A DNA stretch of 23,991 nt from DATKZS01 sp035527835 [NCBI: bacterium] (GTDB lineage: Bacteria > RBG-13-61-14), in the NCBI GenBank assembly GCA_035527835.1, contig DATKZS010000174.1, positions 1-23,991 of the forward strand, given 5' to 3'. A model generated the notes under the pieces. That model saw only the letters and a program-made list of their open reading frames with translations, did no database searches and was not told the origin of the DNA. Position 1 is the first letter of the stretch. Each line of letters opens with the position of its first letter. This document shows positions 1 through 7,039 of the stretch, piece by piece. The position numbers and the translations under genes are program-made.

Positions 1-27
1 CTCCGTGAGGCCCCTTTTCCGGAGGCC

Positions 28-45
28 TGTGGAAATTGTGGATAA
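28..45. promoter_or_regulatory. Two abutting DnaA-box-like 9-mers
   Basis: Positions 37-45 read TGTGGATAA, the exact reverse complement of the classical DnaA box TTATCCACA. The 9-mer directly before it (28-36, TGTGGAAAT) matches at 7 of 9 positions. Paired boxes like these occur in origins next to dnaA, but no dnaA gene, AT-rich unwinding element or further box cluster is visible here, and the left side is cut off by the window edge. Chance occurrence is possible. Confidence 0.3.
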
Positions 46-123
46 CCCTTGTGCCCCCCTCGGGCGCCCCGGAGGTGCATGACTTTAACATCGAGGCGAC
101 TTGACAATTTTATTCATAGGAGA

Positions 124-346
124 CGCCAAGAGCGCCAAGTATCGCCAAGTAAATCATGATGTTTCTTTGCGGCCCAAAAAAGAACAGCTCCGGAGCGTTG
201 GCCCCAACCGGCTTGGCGAACCGGCCGACGGGAGCGCCAAGCCGGAAACATTCGCACCCAAGCCCTCTTAAAATCGTGTTTAAAAATAATCCTTGGCGCT
301 CTTGGCGTCTTGGCGGTTCTCCGGTCCGTTTATTTTGGACAGCACT
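124..346. repeat. MITE-like palindromic element, copy 1 (left end truncated)
   Basis: This stretch is a near-identical direct copy of the element at 3687-3935. It keeps the internal segment, the right inverted arm (291-318, CTTGGCGCTCTTGGCG core) and the outer end TATTTTGGAC (331-340). The left arm is eroded: it starts within the CGCCAAGAG units and lacks the outer GTCCAAAATA. No transposase is encoded. A short open frame here (156-353) is only translation of the repeat. Confidence 0.8.
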
Positions 347-397
347 GAGTTAATACACATTATCAGAGCGCATCATCCGAGAAGCTGGACGCGTTTA

Positions 398-503
398 TTT
401 CGCCCTTTCAGGGCTGAAAAGGTAATGGGGAACCGCGATATCCCAGGGTAGGCCGAAGACGGCCAACCCTGGGCTATCTTATTTTCGCCCTTTCAGGGCT
501 GAA
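398..503. repeat. Tripartite palindromic repeat, copy 1
   Basis: Two 21-bp direct units containing CGCCCTTTCAGGGCTGAA (398-418 and 483-503) flank a central hairpin with arms CCCAGGGT (442-449) and ACCCTGGG (466-473), plus inner GGCC pairs. The same three-part arrangement recurs inverted at 20286-20384. The following 504-604 holds only a low-complexity run of CCCCAAGC/CTCAAGC units just downstream of the lipocalin gene stop; I see no gene in 1-604. Confidence 0.7.
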
Positions 504-604
504 GATATAACCACCTGTCAGGTTGATACACCACACCAGCATTGACCGCATACGTTGCCGTTTCCGCGCCTCACGCCCCAAGCCTCAAGCCCCAAGCCCC
601 AAGC

Positions 605-1747
605 CTACTTCACGATCGTGGTCTCATACACGCCCTTGGCCGTGAAGGTGTCGTCAATGCTCTGGTCCGGCATGGTCAGGCGCCACTGGACCACCGCGTT
701 CTGCCGGATGAACACCGGCGCCGTCACGAACTTCTCCGCCACGGGACGGACGAAGGCAGGGACCTCGTCCATGGCGTCAACCGCGCCGATGAACTTCACT
801 CCCTTGATCTCGCCCGTGAGCTTCACTCCCGGCTGGTCAATCTTGACCGTGACCCTGGTCGGATACTTGTAGCCGCGCCTGGGCTCCACCTTAAAATCGA
901 ACATCTGCCGCTCCCACTTGTCGGTGGCGTAGAGTATCTCGTGGTCCTTCATAATCAGGATCCAGGTGCTGCGCTCGCGGCCGAATTTTTCCGGCGCGAT
1001 ATAATCGAGGAAGTTGATGGAGTAATCGTCGTTGAAGGAGCGGAGCGCCATGAGCTCATCGCACTGGGTGGTGGGGAACACGGTCTGGGAGTTGTGGTCG
1101 GAGTATCCGAAGCCTTTCACCTTGCGGGTCTTGCCGTCAATGGTCACGGTCCCGTCCAGGTCGGCCCACGGGATCATCACGATCAGGTCGTACCAGTCGC
1201 CGTCGGGCGCCCCGTAATGCACCGGCCCTTCCCCCGGCCTCCATCCCGGCGTGCGGCAGTGGAAGTGCAGGTCCGTCATCATCTGGGGCTGTCCGTCCTC
1301 CGCCGGGAAGTCCTGGTGCACGTAAAAGTCCGGGTAAAACCCCTTCCAGTAGTGCGGGCCCATCTTCATCTCCGGCGGATCGCCGCTATAGGACGTCTCG
1401 TCGGCGTCGGCCAGGCCCTTGCGCAGATACAGATGGTCGCCCTTGTCGTTGAACGCGAAGTAAAGGCCGCGCGTCTCCATTACGTAGTACTTCCAGTAGG
1501 TGAATTGGATCATGCCGCTGGAGTCGTCATCCAGGTAAAACATGAAGGTGTAGGTCCAGGAGAAGAAGCCGCTGTCGGGGGTCATGGGCTTGAGCTGTTG
1601 TTTGGTGATGCCCTGGTCCGCCCGCGTCCGGACCCCGCCCTTGAAGTTATACACCTGGCCCGCGGCCCACGCCGCCGCCGCGACGGCCAGTGCGGCGATG
1701 GCCAGTGCGGCGATGGCCAGCATCAATCCTCTCCTTGAGTACTTCAC
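605..1747 (-). CDS. Exported lipocalin-fold protein, CrtC/AttH (Svf1-like) type
   Basis: About 380 residues. I start it at GTG 1747-1745 because a strong AAGGAGGG ribosome site lies just upstream; the longer in-frame ATG at 1843 has no such site and would bury the signal peptide. The N-terminus (KYSRRG followed by a very Ala/Leu-rich helix ending near AWAAG) is a Sec signal or anchor. The body is rich in beta strands and aromatic residues, and around residues 212-219 has GFGYSDHN, which resembles the GYxDHNWG signature of the hydroxyneurosporene hydratase (CrtC)/AttH/Svf1 lipocalin superfamily; the usual W-G is replaced by S-Q. Family members bind or hydrate hydrophobic lipids or carotenoids, but no carotenoid genes are nearby, so the substrate is unknown. 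It probably acts in the periplasm. Confidence is good for fold, low for activity. Confidence 0.65.
   Translation of the reverse strand: MKYSRRGLMLAIAALAIAALAVAAAAWAAGQVYNFKGGVRTRADQGITKQQLKPMTPDSGFFSWTYTFMFYLDDDSSGMIQFTYWKYYVMETRGLYFAFNDKGDHLYLRKGLADADETSYSGDPPEMKMGPHYWKGFYPDFYVHQDFPAEDGQPQMMTDLHFHCRTPGWRPGEGPVHYGAPDGDWYDLIVMIPWADLDGTVTIDGKTRKVKGFGYSDHNSQTVFPTTQCDELMALRSFNDDYSINFLDYIAPEKFGRERSTWILIMKDHEILYATDKWERQMFDFKVEPRRGYKYPTRVTVKIDQPGVKLTGEIKGVKFIGAVDAMDEVPAFVRPVAEKFVTAPVFIRQNAVVQWRLTMPDQSIDDTFTAKGVYETTIVK
1685..1720 (-). repeat. 15-bp tandem repeat inside the signal peptide
   Basis: The unit GGCCAGTGCGGCGAT occurs at 1685-1699 and 1700-1714 and partly at 1715-1720. It encodes repeated LAIAA in the hydrophobic core of the lipocalin signal peptide. 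Because the unit is a multiple of three, copy-number change would lengthen or shorten the hydrophobic helix without a frameshift. Confidence 0.8.
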
Positions 1748-1844
1748 TTCAGCCCTCCTTGCCGTGAGCAACCGATCAATAATATCGGCGCCGCCGGTCC
1801 CGCCCGGCGCCCGCGTCCGTTCGAGGCGAATATCATAACACATC

Positions 1845-1910
1845 GCGCCATTGGTTTGTAACCGGTGGAGGAGCGCCCGCCTTGGTCCACCGGTTATAAA
1901 CCGATGGCGC
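1845..1910. repeat. 25-bp-arm hairpin upstream of the lipocalin gene
   Basis: Arms 1845-1869 and 1886-1910 are complementary at 23 of 25 positions (inner end ACCGGTGGA / TCCACCGGT) around a 16-nt loop. It lies between the end of the glycosyltransferase gene (2034) and the start of the lipocalin gene (1747), both minus strand, so transcription could cross it. No U-tract follows on either strand, so it is a palindromic repeat rather than a clear intrinsic terminator. I see no gene in 1748-2033. Confidence 0.7.
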
Positions 1911-2033
1911 TCATTCTCGCTGATGAATCAGAACTGGAAGTAAATGAACGGCGCGCTCATGGTCCTCATGAGGCTCAGGCCGGGCGATCATCATCGCCAT
2001 TTACATGCGGCTGCGGGCGCTTCCGGCTCCTCG

Positions 2034-3647
2034 TCAGTCCCGGGGGGGAAAGAACCTTTTTGCTTTGCGGCCGTGCATGCCCCACCTGTAATCAATGGAT
2101 CGGATTATTCCGATGATGGCATCAGAATCTTCAAAGCCCGGCCGCACGTAATACCAGTGGCAGCTTTGCCCGTCCAGGCTCCACACGGCGGCCAGGACAT
2201 ACCCTTTCTTTTCGGCATATCCATGCAATACCGCGCCCATTTTTCTCCAGGGGGTGTCCTCGGAGAAAGGTTCATTCGGACGCCATGGCGCGTTAAACAT
2301 GATCAACTCCGGTTTGTATTGATCCATGTAATCGTCCGTAATCATTCCATGGTGGGCGATATAGGCATCATTCAGTCCCCATGCATCTATCGCGATCCAA
2401 TCGCTGTAAAGGGGAAGGTTGCCTGCCGCCGTGACGGCCATTGAGTATTTCTTGTCCCGGTAGGCGGCCAGGGCCTTGGCGACTTCTACTCTGCCTTCTC
2501 TTCCATCCCGCCACCGCTCATTCATAACATACTGAACGTCCAGGCAGATGAAAGCAGCAACAAAGATCAGGGCAACCGCCGCTCTCCTGCGTAATGGTGA
2601 TCCTAACCACGGTCGCGCGAAGAGGCGATCCATGACCAGCCCTGCCGCCCGGGGCCATGCCAGCAAGAAGACGGGAATGACCGGATATTGAAAACGGTAC
2701 TCGGTGTTCATCTCCTGACTCATCAGGACCCAGACGAGAGTAAATCCCGCAACCGGTATTAAATTGGCAAGCCCCTCCCTGGTCCTTTTTAAAGGGAAGA
2801 ACCATGATACCGTCCACGCCAGAAAAGGCCAGGACAGCGTGAATACTCCCGTCAGCGAGGCGATCAAGCCATTGAGATGAAGTTCACCGCCTCCTTTTTT
2901 ATAGTAGGGGTTGGGGAGGGGATGGCCGAAGTATCTCCAGCGCCACAGGAAGTACGCTCCGCCCAGGACGGCAAAGACCGCCGTGAACCAAAACAGCGCC
3001 GGTTTGGATTGTTTTATCCCCATGCGCACTAAAATGCTGATGAGGAAGAGGGTGCAAAGGATGACTCCTTCCGGCCTGATCAGCCCGCAGGCCAGGCTGG
3101 CGAAAGCAAAGGCGGCAGCGGCGCCGAACCCGCCTCTTTCCATGTATAAGTAAGCCAAGGTCCATGCGATCAGGGCTGAAGCCGCGAATAACGATGTTCC
3201 GAAATAAGCCGACGAGTAGAAAATTCCGGGTCCGAAGGCTATCCACAGGGAGGGGAAAAGACACAACCATGGATTCGAGTTGAAAAGCCTCCTGGGAACA
3301 AAATAGAGCAGGATTATGATCACAAAATGTCCGAGCATTCCGGGCAGTATAGCCGCGCGTTCCATATCGAGCCCCAGCCGGACCAGTCCCGCGATAATCA
3401 CCATGAATCCGAAGTCGGTAGCCCCGTCAACCGGCCCCTCCCCGATGTTCCAGACAATGCCGTGGCCCTCCGCCAGGTGCTTCGCGTAGCGCATCAGCAT
3501 GGCCGCGTCTTCGAAAGGGAATGTTGCAAGTTTTAACCGCAACAGGAGGGAGATAAAGGATAAAAGGAATAATACCAGAATTATTATCCACTCATGTCTC
3601 TGCTGGTCGCCGCCGTGAAAAGGAGAGATTTCTTGGTTCTCATTCAT
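2034..3647 (-). CDS. GT-C fold integral membrane glycosyltransferase (PMT/ArnT/AftB-like)
   Basis: About 537 residues with roughly ten hydrophobic segments in the first 400 residues and a soluble C-terminal part of about 130 residues. After the first membrane helix comes a loop with the acidic pair ED (about residues 46-47) followed by RYAKHLAEGHGIVWN and GATDF. This ED...RYAxxLAxGHGxVxN...G pattern is typical of GT-C enzymes related to arabinofuranosyl- and mannosyl-transferases that use polyprenyl-phosphate sugars on the periplasmic face. I choose ATG 3647-3645 (MNENQEIS): it precedes the first obvious transmembrane segment. The open frame continues upstream for 64 codons to 3839, but that part is translated MITE DNA. 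The ribosome site is weak (GAGTGATGG). The sugar donor and acceptor cannot be told. It may be cotranscribed with the lipocalin gene downstream, but 286 bp and a hairpin separate them. Confidence 0.8.
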   Translation of the reverse strand: MNENQEISPFHGGDQQRHEWIIILVLFLLSFISLLLRLKLATFPFEDAAMLMRYAKHLAEGHGIVWNIGEGPVDGATDFGFMVIIAGLVRLGLDMERAAILPGMLGHFVIIILLYFVPRRLFNSNPWLCLFPSLWIAFGPGIFYSSAYFGTSLFAASALIAWTLAYLYMERGGFGAAAAFAFASLACGLIRPEGVILCTLFLISILVRMGIKQSKPALFWFTAVFAVLGGAYFLWRWRYFGHPLPNPYYKKGGGELHLNGLIASLTGVFTLSWPFLAWTVSWFFPLKRTREGLANLIPVAGFTLVWVLMSQEMNTEYRFQYPVIPVFLLAWPRAAGLVMDRLFARPWLGSPLRRRAAVALIFVAAFICLDVQYVMNERWRDGREGRVEVAKALAAYRDKKYSMAVTAAGNLPLYSDWIAIDAWGLNDAYIAHHGMITDDYMDQYKPELIMFNAPWRPNEPFSEDTPWRKMGAVLHGYAEKKGYVLAAVWSLDGQSCHWYYVRPGFEDSDAIIGIIRSIDYRWGMHGRKAKRFFPPRD

Positions 3648-3686
3648 TCCATCACTCTTTTTGATGAAACTTATAATATCACTCTT

Positions 3687-3935
3687 GTCCAAAATAGGCC
3701 GTAAGAAAACCGCCAAGACGCCAAGAGCGCCAAGGGTCGCCAAGTAAATCATGATGTTTCTTTGCGGCCCGGCAAAGAACAACTCCTGAGCGTTGGCCCC
3801 AACCGGCTTGGCGGACCGGCCGACGGGAGCGCCAAGCAAAAAATATTCGCACCCAAGCCCTCTTAAAATCGTGTTGAAAAATAATCCTTGGCGCTCTTGG
3901 CGTCTTGGCGGTTCTCCGGTCCGTTTATTTTGGAC
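3687..3935. repeat. MITE-like palindromic element, copy 2 (full length)
   Basis: A 249-bp element ends in GTCCAAAATA (3687-3696) and TATTTTGGAC (3926-3935). Inside these lie 28-bp perfect inverted arms at 3708-3735 and 3886-3913, each built from three tandem 9-mers of the CGCCAAGAG type. The interior has no transposase. It sits about 40 bp upstream of the glycosyltransferase start, so it forms that gene's 5' flank. Copy 1 is at 124-346. Such elements are usually moved in trans by an enzyme encoded elsewhere. Confidence 0.85.
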
Positions 3936-4098
3936 GGCACTGTTATAATATTATTAATTGTTGAGCTTGTAAAGAATACTGAACCTCGGAACTTTTTATG
4001 GGCCTCATGCCACTTCCCCGGAATGCACCGCATGATGTCCGCATACGTGGGCGGGAACGCCCCTTCCATTTCGCCGCCCGCCGCGCCCTCATTCCCCG

Positions 4099-4287
4099 TC
4101 ACTTGTCCGCCTCGATCAGCGGCGCCATGAAGTCCGCGAGGTTTTGCGCGACCTTTTCCGAGCCGGAGACGTTGAAGTGGCAGTCGTCATAAAACGTGGC
4201 CGTGTCTTTGGCCAGCAACGGGTCCATTTGATCTCCGATAATGATGCAGTGGAACCCGACCGGGATGAGCGCCGGCCCGCGCAGTCA
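4099..4287 (-). pseudogene. SGNH/GDSL hydrolase C-terminal remnant
   Basis: On the minus strand a stop-bounded frame ends at TGA 4099-4101 and reads ...DPLLAKDTATFYDDCHFN followed by VSGSEKVAQNLADFM. The D-x-C-H pattern followed by a G-x-x-x-V-A helix is the block that carries the catalytic Asp and His at the C-terminus of SGNH hydrolases, which are secreted esterases or polysaccharide O-acetyl/acyl-modifying enzymes. An in-frame TGA lies directly upstream (about 4286-4288) and no start codon or ribosome site exists, so the N-terminal GDS nucleophile block is missing. It is a decayed gene, perhaps once part of a surface-polysaccharide locus with the glycosyltransferase. Confidence 0.6.
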
Positions 4288-4497
4288 GGACAAGGAGGTT
4301 GCCGGAGGCCGGAGCCGGACGCCCTCGCCCCGGCCCTCGTTATTGCTGTCGTTGTTCGCCAATTCCGGAGCCTGTTCCCCCTGCCGCGACGGGCAGCGAT
4401 AAGTTTTTCCCGGACGAGTCGGGGGTTCCCTCGTCCGGGACCATGATTTTATCACATCCGTCCGGGCGTGGGAATTCCGGAAATGGACATCAATTGA
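4288..4497. other. Gene-free stretch with one perfect hairpin
   Basis: Between the SGNH remnant and the GH57 promoter region I see no credible gene. A perfect 10-bp stem, CCCGGACGAG (4409-4418) with CTCGTCCGGG (4430-4439), stands out. No T-tract follows on either strand, so a terminator role is doubtful. The stretch 3936-4098 also holds no recognisable gene. Confidence 0.5.
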
Positions 4498-4526
4498 TTG
4501 CGCGCGGTGCGCGGCAATGTTAGAAT
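4498..4526 (+). promoter_or_regulatory. Possible sigma-70 promoter for the GH57 gene
   Basis: TAGAAT at 4521-4526 matches the -10 consensus at 5 of 6 positions. TTGCGC at 4498-4503 is a weak -35 (3 of 6) at 17-bp spacing. The start codon is 28 bp beyond the -10 element. No experimental support is available. Confidence 0.3.
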
Positions 4527-4553
4527 TCCGGCGAAACAAGCAAGCGAGGAACC

Positions 4554-6689
4554 ATGATACCATTCCTGTTCGCGGTGCATAGCCACCAGCCGGTCGGCAA
4601 TTTCGGCTGGGTGTTCGAGAAGGCGTTCGCGGAATCTTACGAGCCGTTCCTGGAGCTTTTGGCCGAGTACCCGGAGGTCCGCGTCGGGCTGCACTACTCG
4701 GGCTGCCTGCTCGAATGGATCGAGGACCACCGCCCGGCCCACGTTGACCTCTTGAAGTCGCTTACGGACCGCGGCCAGGTCGAGATCATCGGCGGCGGGT
4801 ATTACGAGCCGATCTTCTCCGCCATTCCGGAGCGCGACGCCCGGGCCCAGGTGCAAACTTATTTCGACCATCTGGAGGCGGTCTTCGGCAGGCGTCCGGC
4901 CGGGCTGTGGCTCACCGAGCGGGTGTGGGACACCTCATTGCCCGCGCTCTTCCACGACCTCGGCGTCAAGTACACGCTGGTGGACGACTCGCACTTCCGC
5001 TACGCCGGGCTCGCCCCGGAGGACGTGTGGGGCCCGTTCATCGCGGAGCGGGAGGGCAAGGGCCTGGTCATCTTCCCCATTGACCAGAAGCTGCGCTACA
5101 TGATCCCGTTCCACGAGCCGGAGGACTCGATCGCCCACATCCGGGAGCGCGCGGAGAAGCATGAGGGCTTCGTGGCCTGCTACGGCGACGACGGCGAGAA
5201 GTTCGGGGTCTGGCCGGACACGCACGAGTGGGTGTTCGAGAAGGGGTGGCTCGAGCGGTTCTTCCGGGCGCTCACCGACGCCAAGGACGAGATCCGCACC
5301 GCGCTCTTCTCCGACTACCTGGAGGGCGCGGAGCCCCGGGGCCGGGTGTACCTCCCGCCCGCGAGCTACGAGGAGATGATGGAGTGGGTGCTCCCGCCCG
5401 CGCTGGGCCGCCGCCTCGAAGACCTGATGGAGGAGCTGAAAGAGGAGGGCAGGTGGGACGAGCTCGCGCCCTTTGTCCGCGGCGGGCACTGGGACATGTT
5501 CCTCGGAAAATATGAAGAGGCCAACCGCATGCAAAAACGCATGCTGCTCTGTAGCTCCCGGATCGCGGACCGCAAGGACGCGCCGCCGGAGGCCAGGCGG
5601 GCGCTCTACCGCAGCCAGTGCAACTGCGCCTACTGGCACGGCGTGTTTGGCGGGCTTTATCTTAACTTCCTGCGCCACGCGTTGTATCGTGAGATGCTGG
5701 AGGCCGAGGCCCTGGCCGGGCTGAACCAGGGGCTGACCATCGAGCGCAAGGATTACGACGTTGACGGCTACGAGGAGATACTGGTGAGCGCGGCCGGGAT
5801 CAACGCCATCGTGAGCCCTCGCTTGGGCGGCAGCATCGTGGCCCTGGAGTACCCTCAAAAGCGCTTCTCGATCGGGAACGTGCTCGGCCGCCGCGAGGAG
5901 ACGTATCACGGGAAGCTCGCGCAAGCGGCCGCGGGCCAGGACGCGGACACGCCCAAAACAATTCACGAGCGCGTGGCGGCCAAGGAGGAGGGCCTGGAAA
6001 AGTTCCTGGTCTATGACCGTTTCCCCCGGGTCAGCCTGCAGGACCACCTCACTTCTCCCGGGATAACGCTGGAGCAGATCGAGAAGGAACAGGCGCCCGA
6101 GCTCTCGTCCCTGGCCGGAGCGCGCTACCAGGCGGCGGTGGACCATGGCCGCGTCACCCTTTCCCGGGAGAGCGCGTGCGGCGAAGCCACGATCAAGGTG
6201 GAGAAGACGCTGCGCTTCAAGGCCGACCGCGCAGGCTTCACCGCCGACTACCGGATCAGAGCGGATCGTAGCGCCGGCGGCCCGCCGGCAAACGCCGCAG
6301 GCCAGAGGCCCGCGCCACAATTTCCGGACGGCAAGCTCTCGGCCCGCTTCGGGGTCGAGTTCAACCTGACCCTGCTCGCCGGCGACGAGCCGGAGCGCCA
6401 CTACCTGCTAAACGGTGCCCGGCCGGAGAACCCCACCATGATCGGCCGCGGCGCTCACGAGGACGTAACGTCGCTCGAGCTGGTGAACGGTCCGGACGGG
6501 TTCGCGGCCCGCATCCGCGCGAGCGCGCCGGCCCGGCTCTTCCGCTTCCCGGTGGAGGCGGTGTCGCAGTCGGAGAGCGGCTTCGAGCGGACCTATCAGG
6601 GCTCATGCCTCTGGCTCACCTGGCCCCTTAAGCTCGCGGCCGGAGAATCATGGTCGGTCGCGCTGGATTTTGACTTCCTGGAACGCTAG
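4554..6689 (+). CDS. GH57 4-alpha-glucanotransferase / alpha-amylase family enzyme
   Basis: 711 residues. All five GH57 blocks are visible: HQPVGNFG (11-18), GQVEIIGG (74-81), WLTERVWD (119-126) with the predicted nucleophile Glu122, YGDDGEKFGVWP (210-221) with the predicted acid/base Asp213, and WHGVFGGLYL (361-370). After the TIM-barrel-like domain come the helical and beta-sandwich modules usual in this family (DUF1925/DUF1926). The layout matches Thermococcus-type 4-alpha-glucanotransferase, which is about 660 residues, so it likely remodels alpha-1,4-glucans such as glycogen in the cytoplasm; there is no signal peptide. The start has GAGG five bases upstream. About residues 572-589 (RSAGGPPANAAGQRP) are encoded by a palindromic repeat inserted in frame in the C-terminal beta domain. 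The stop is followed in the same frame by an ABC-ATPase remnant. No other glycogen gene is present. Confidence 0.9.
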   Translation: MIPFLFAVHSHQPVGNFGWVFEKAFAESYEPFLELLAEYPEVRVGLHYSGCLLEWIEDHRPAHVDLLKSLTDRGQVEIIGGGYYEPIFSAIPERDARAQVQTYFDHLEAVFGRRPAGLWLTERVWDTSLPALFHDLGVKYTLVDDSHFRYAGLAPEDVWGPFIAEREGKGLVIFPIDQKLRYMIPFHEPEDSIAHIRERAEKHEGFVACYGDDGEKFGVWPDTHEWVFEKGWLERFFRALTDAKDEIRTALFSDYLEGAEPRGRVYLPPASYEEMMEWVLPPALGRRLEDLMEELKEEGRWDELAPFVRGGHWDMFLGKYEEANRMQKRMLLCSSRIADRKDAPPEARRALYRSQCNCAYWHGVFGGLYLNFLRHALYREMLEAEALAGLNQGLTIERKDYDVDGYEEILVSAAGINAIVSPRLGGSIVALEYPQKRFSIGNVLGRREETYHGKLAQAAAGQDADTPKTIHERVAAKEEGLEKFLVYDRFPRVSLQDHLTSPGITLEQIEKEQAPELSSLAGARYQAAVDHGRVTLSRESACGEATIKVEKTLRFKADRAGFTADYRIRADRSAGGPPANAAGQRPAPQFPDGKLSARFGVEFNLTLLAGDEPERHYLLNGARPENPTMIGRGAHEDVTSLELVNGPDGFAARIRASAPARLFRFPVEAVSQSESGFERTYQGSCLWLTWPLKLAAGESWSVALDFDFLER
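6268..6320. repeat. Palindromic REP-like element inserted in frame in the GH57 gene
   Basis: The DNA starts GTAGCGCCGGCGGCCCGCCG and continues with a second palindrome, GCAGGCCAGAGGCCCGC. It begins with the same GTAGCGCCGGC that overlaps the stop codon of the cyclase gene at 19584. Here the reading frame avoids the TAG, so the repeat is translated as a Gly/Pro/Ala-rich loop. Confidence 0.65.
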
Positions 6690-6914
6690 CCTACCGGGAA
6701 CCTCGACTCCAGGAATTCCGCCGCCGTGTTCGACATCTTCGAGAAGCTGAACCGCGAGCAGGGCCAGACCCTGGTGATCGTGACCCACGACCTGGAGCTC
6801 GCCTCCCGCGCCCGCCGCGTGGTGCGCATCCGCGAAGGCAGGATCGAGGGCGAGGAGGGCGGGCGGCCCGCTCCCGATGCCGGCCGGGAACGCCGGGGGA
6901 AATCCGGCGTCTAA
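6690..6914 (+). pseudogene. ABC transporter ATPase C-terminal remnant (LolD/MacB type)
   Basis: Directly after the GH57 stop, and in the same frame, the translation reads PTGNLDSRNSAAVFDIFEKL, then REQGQTLVIVTHDLELASRA. This is the D-loop stretch that follows Walker B (normally DEPTGNLDS) and the H-loop His (THD) of LolD/MacB/FtsE-type ATPases, ending in an RIREGRIEGE-like tail and TAA at 6912-6914. Walker A, the signature motif and Walker B are absent, so it cannot be an active ATPase. The junction replaces the DE of Walker B exactly with the GH57 stop. A GTG at 6726 is open, but no ribosome site suggests translation. It marks a deletion or recombination junction. Confidence 0.75.
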
Positions 6915-7039
6915 TCAGGGGAAGGCGCCGGGCATTTCGCGGGTCCATGCCCCCGGCTTGCGTCGGCACCCCGGTTCGGGGTATCATGGATATTATGGAA
7001 AGCATAATGAGGACCAACCATTTGCCAAGGGAGCGGGCC

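Noticed and set aside
101-129. TTGACA as a promoter -35
   Set aside because: No -10 hexamer at suitable spacing; the downstream DNA is a repeat without a gene.
156-353. Small frame starting MMFLCGPKKN
   Set aside because: Lies entirely in the MITE copy; no homologous protein features.
398-503. CRISPR-like direct repeats
   Set aside because: Only two units with a palindromic centre instead of spacers, and no cas genes.
542-1738. 398-codon frame antisense to the lipocalin gene
   Set aside because: His/Val/Arg-rich shadow; the minus-strand gene has a ribosome site, a signal peptide and a family motif.
4935-6401. 488-codon frame antisense to GH57
   Set aside because: Shadow of a gene with all five family motifs.
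6726-6914. Functional small ABC protein
   Set aside because: Lacks Walker A, signature and Walker B; only the D-loop and H-loop remain.
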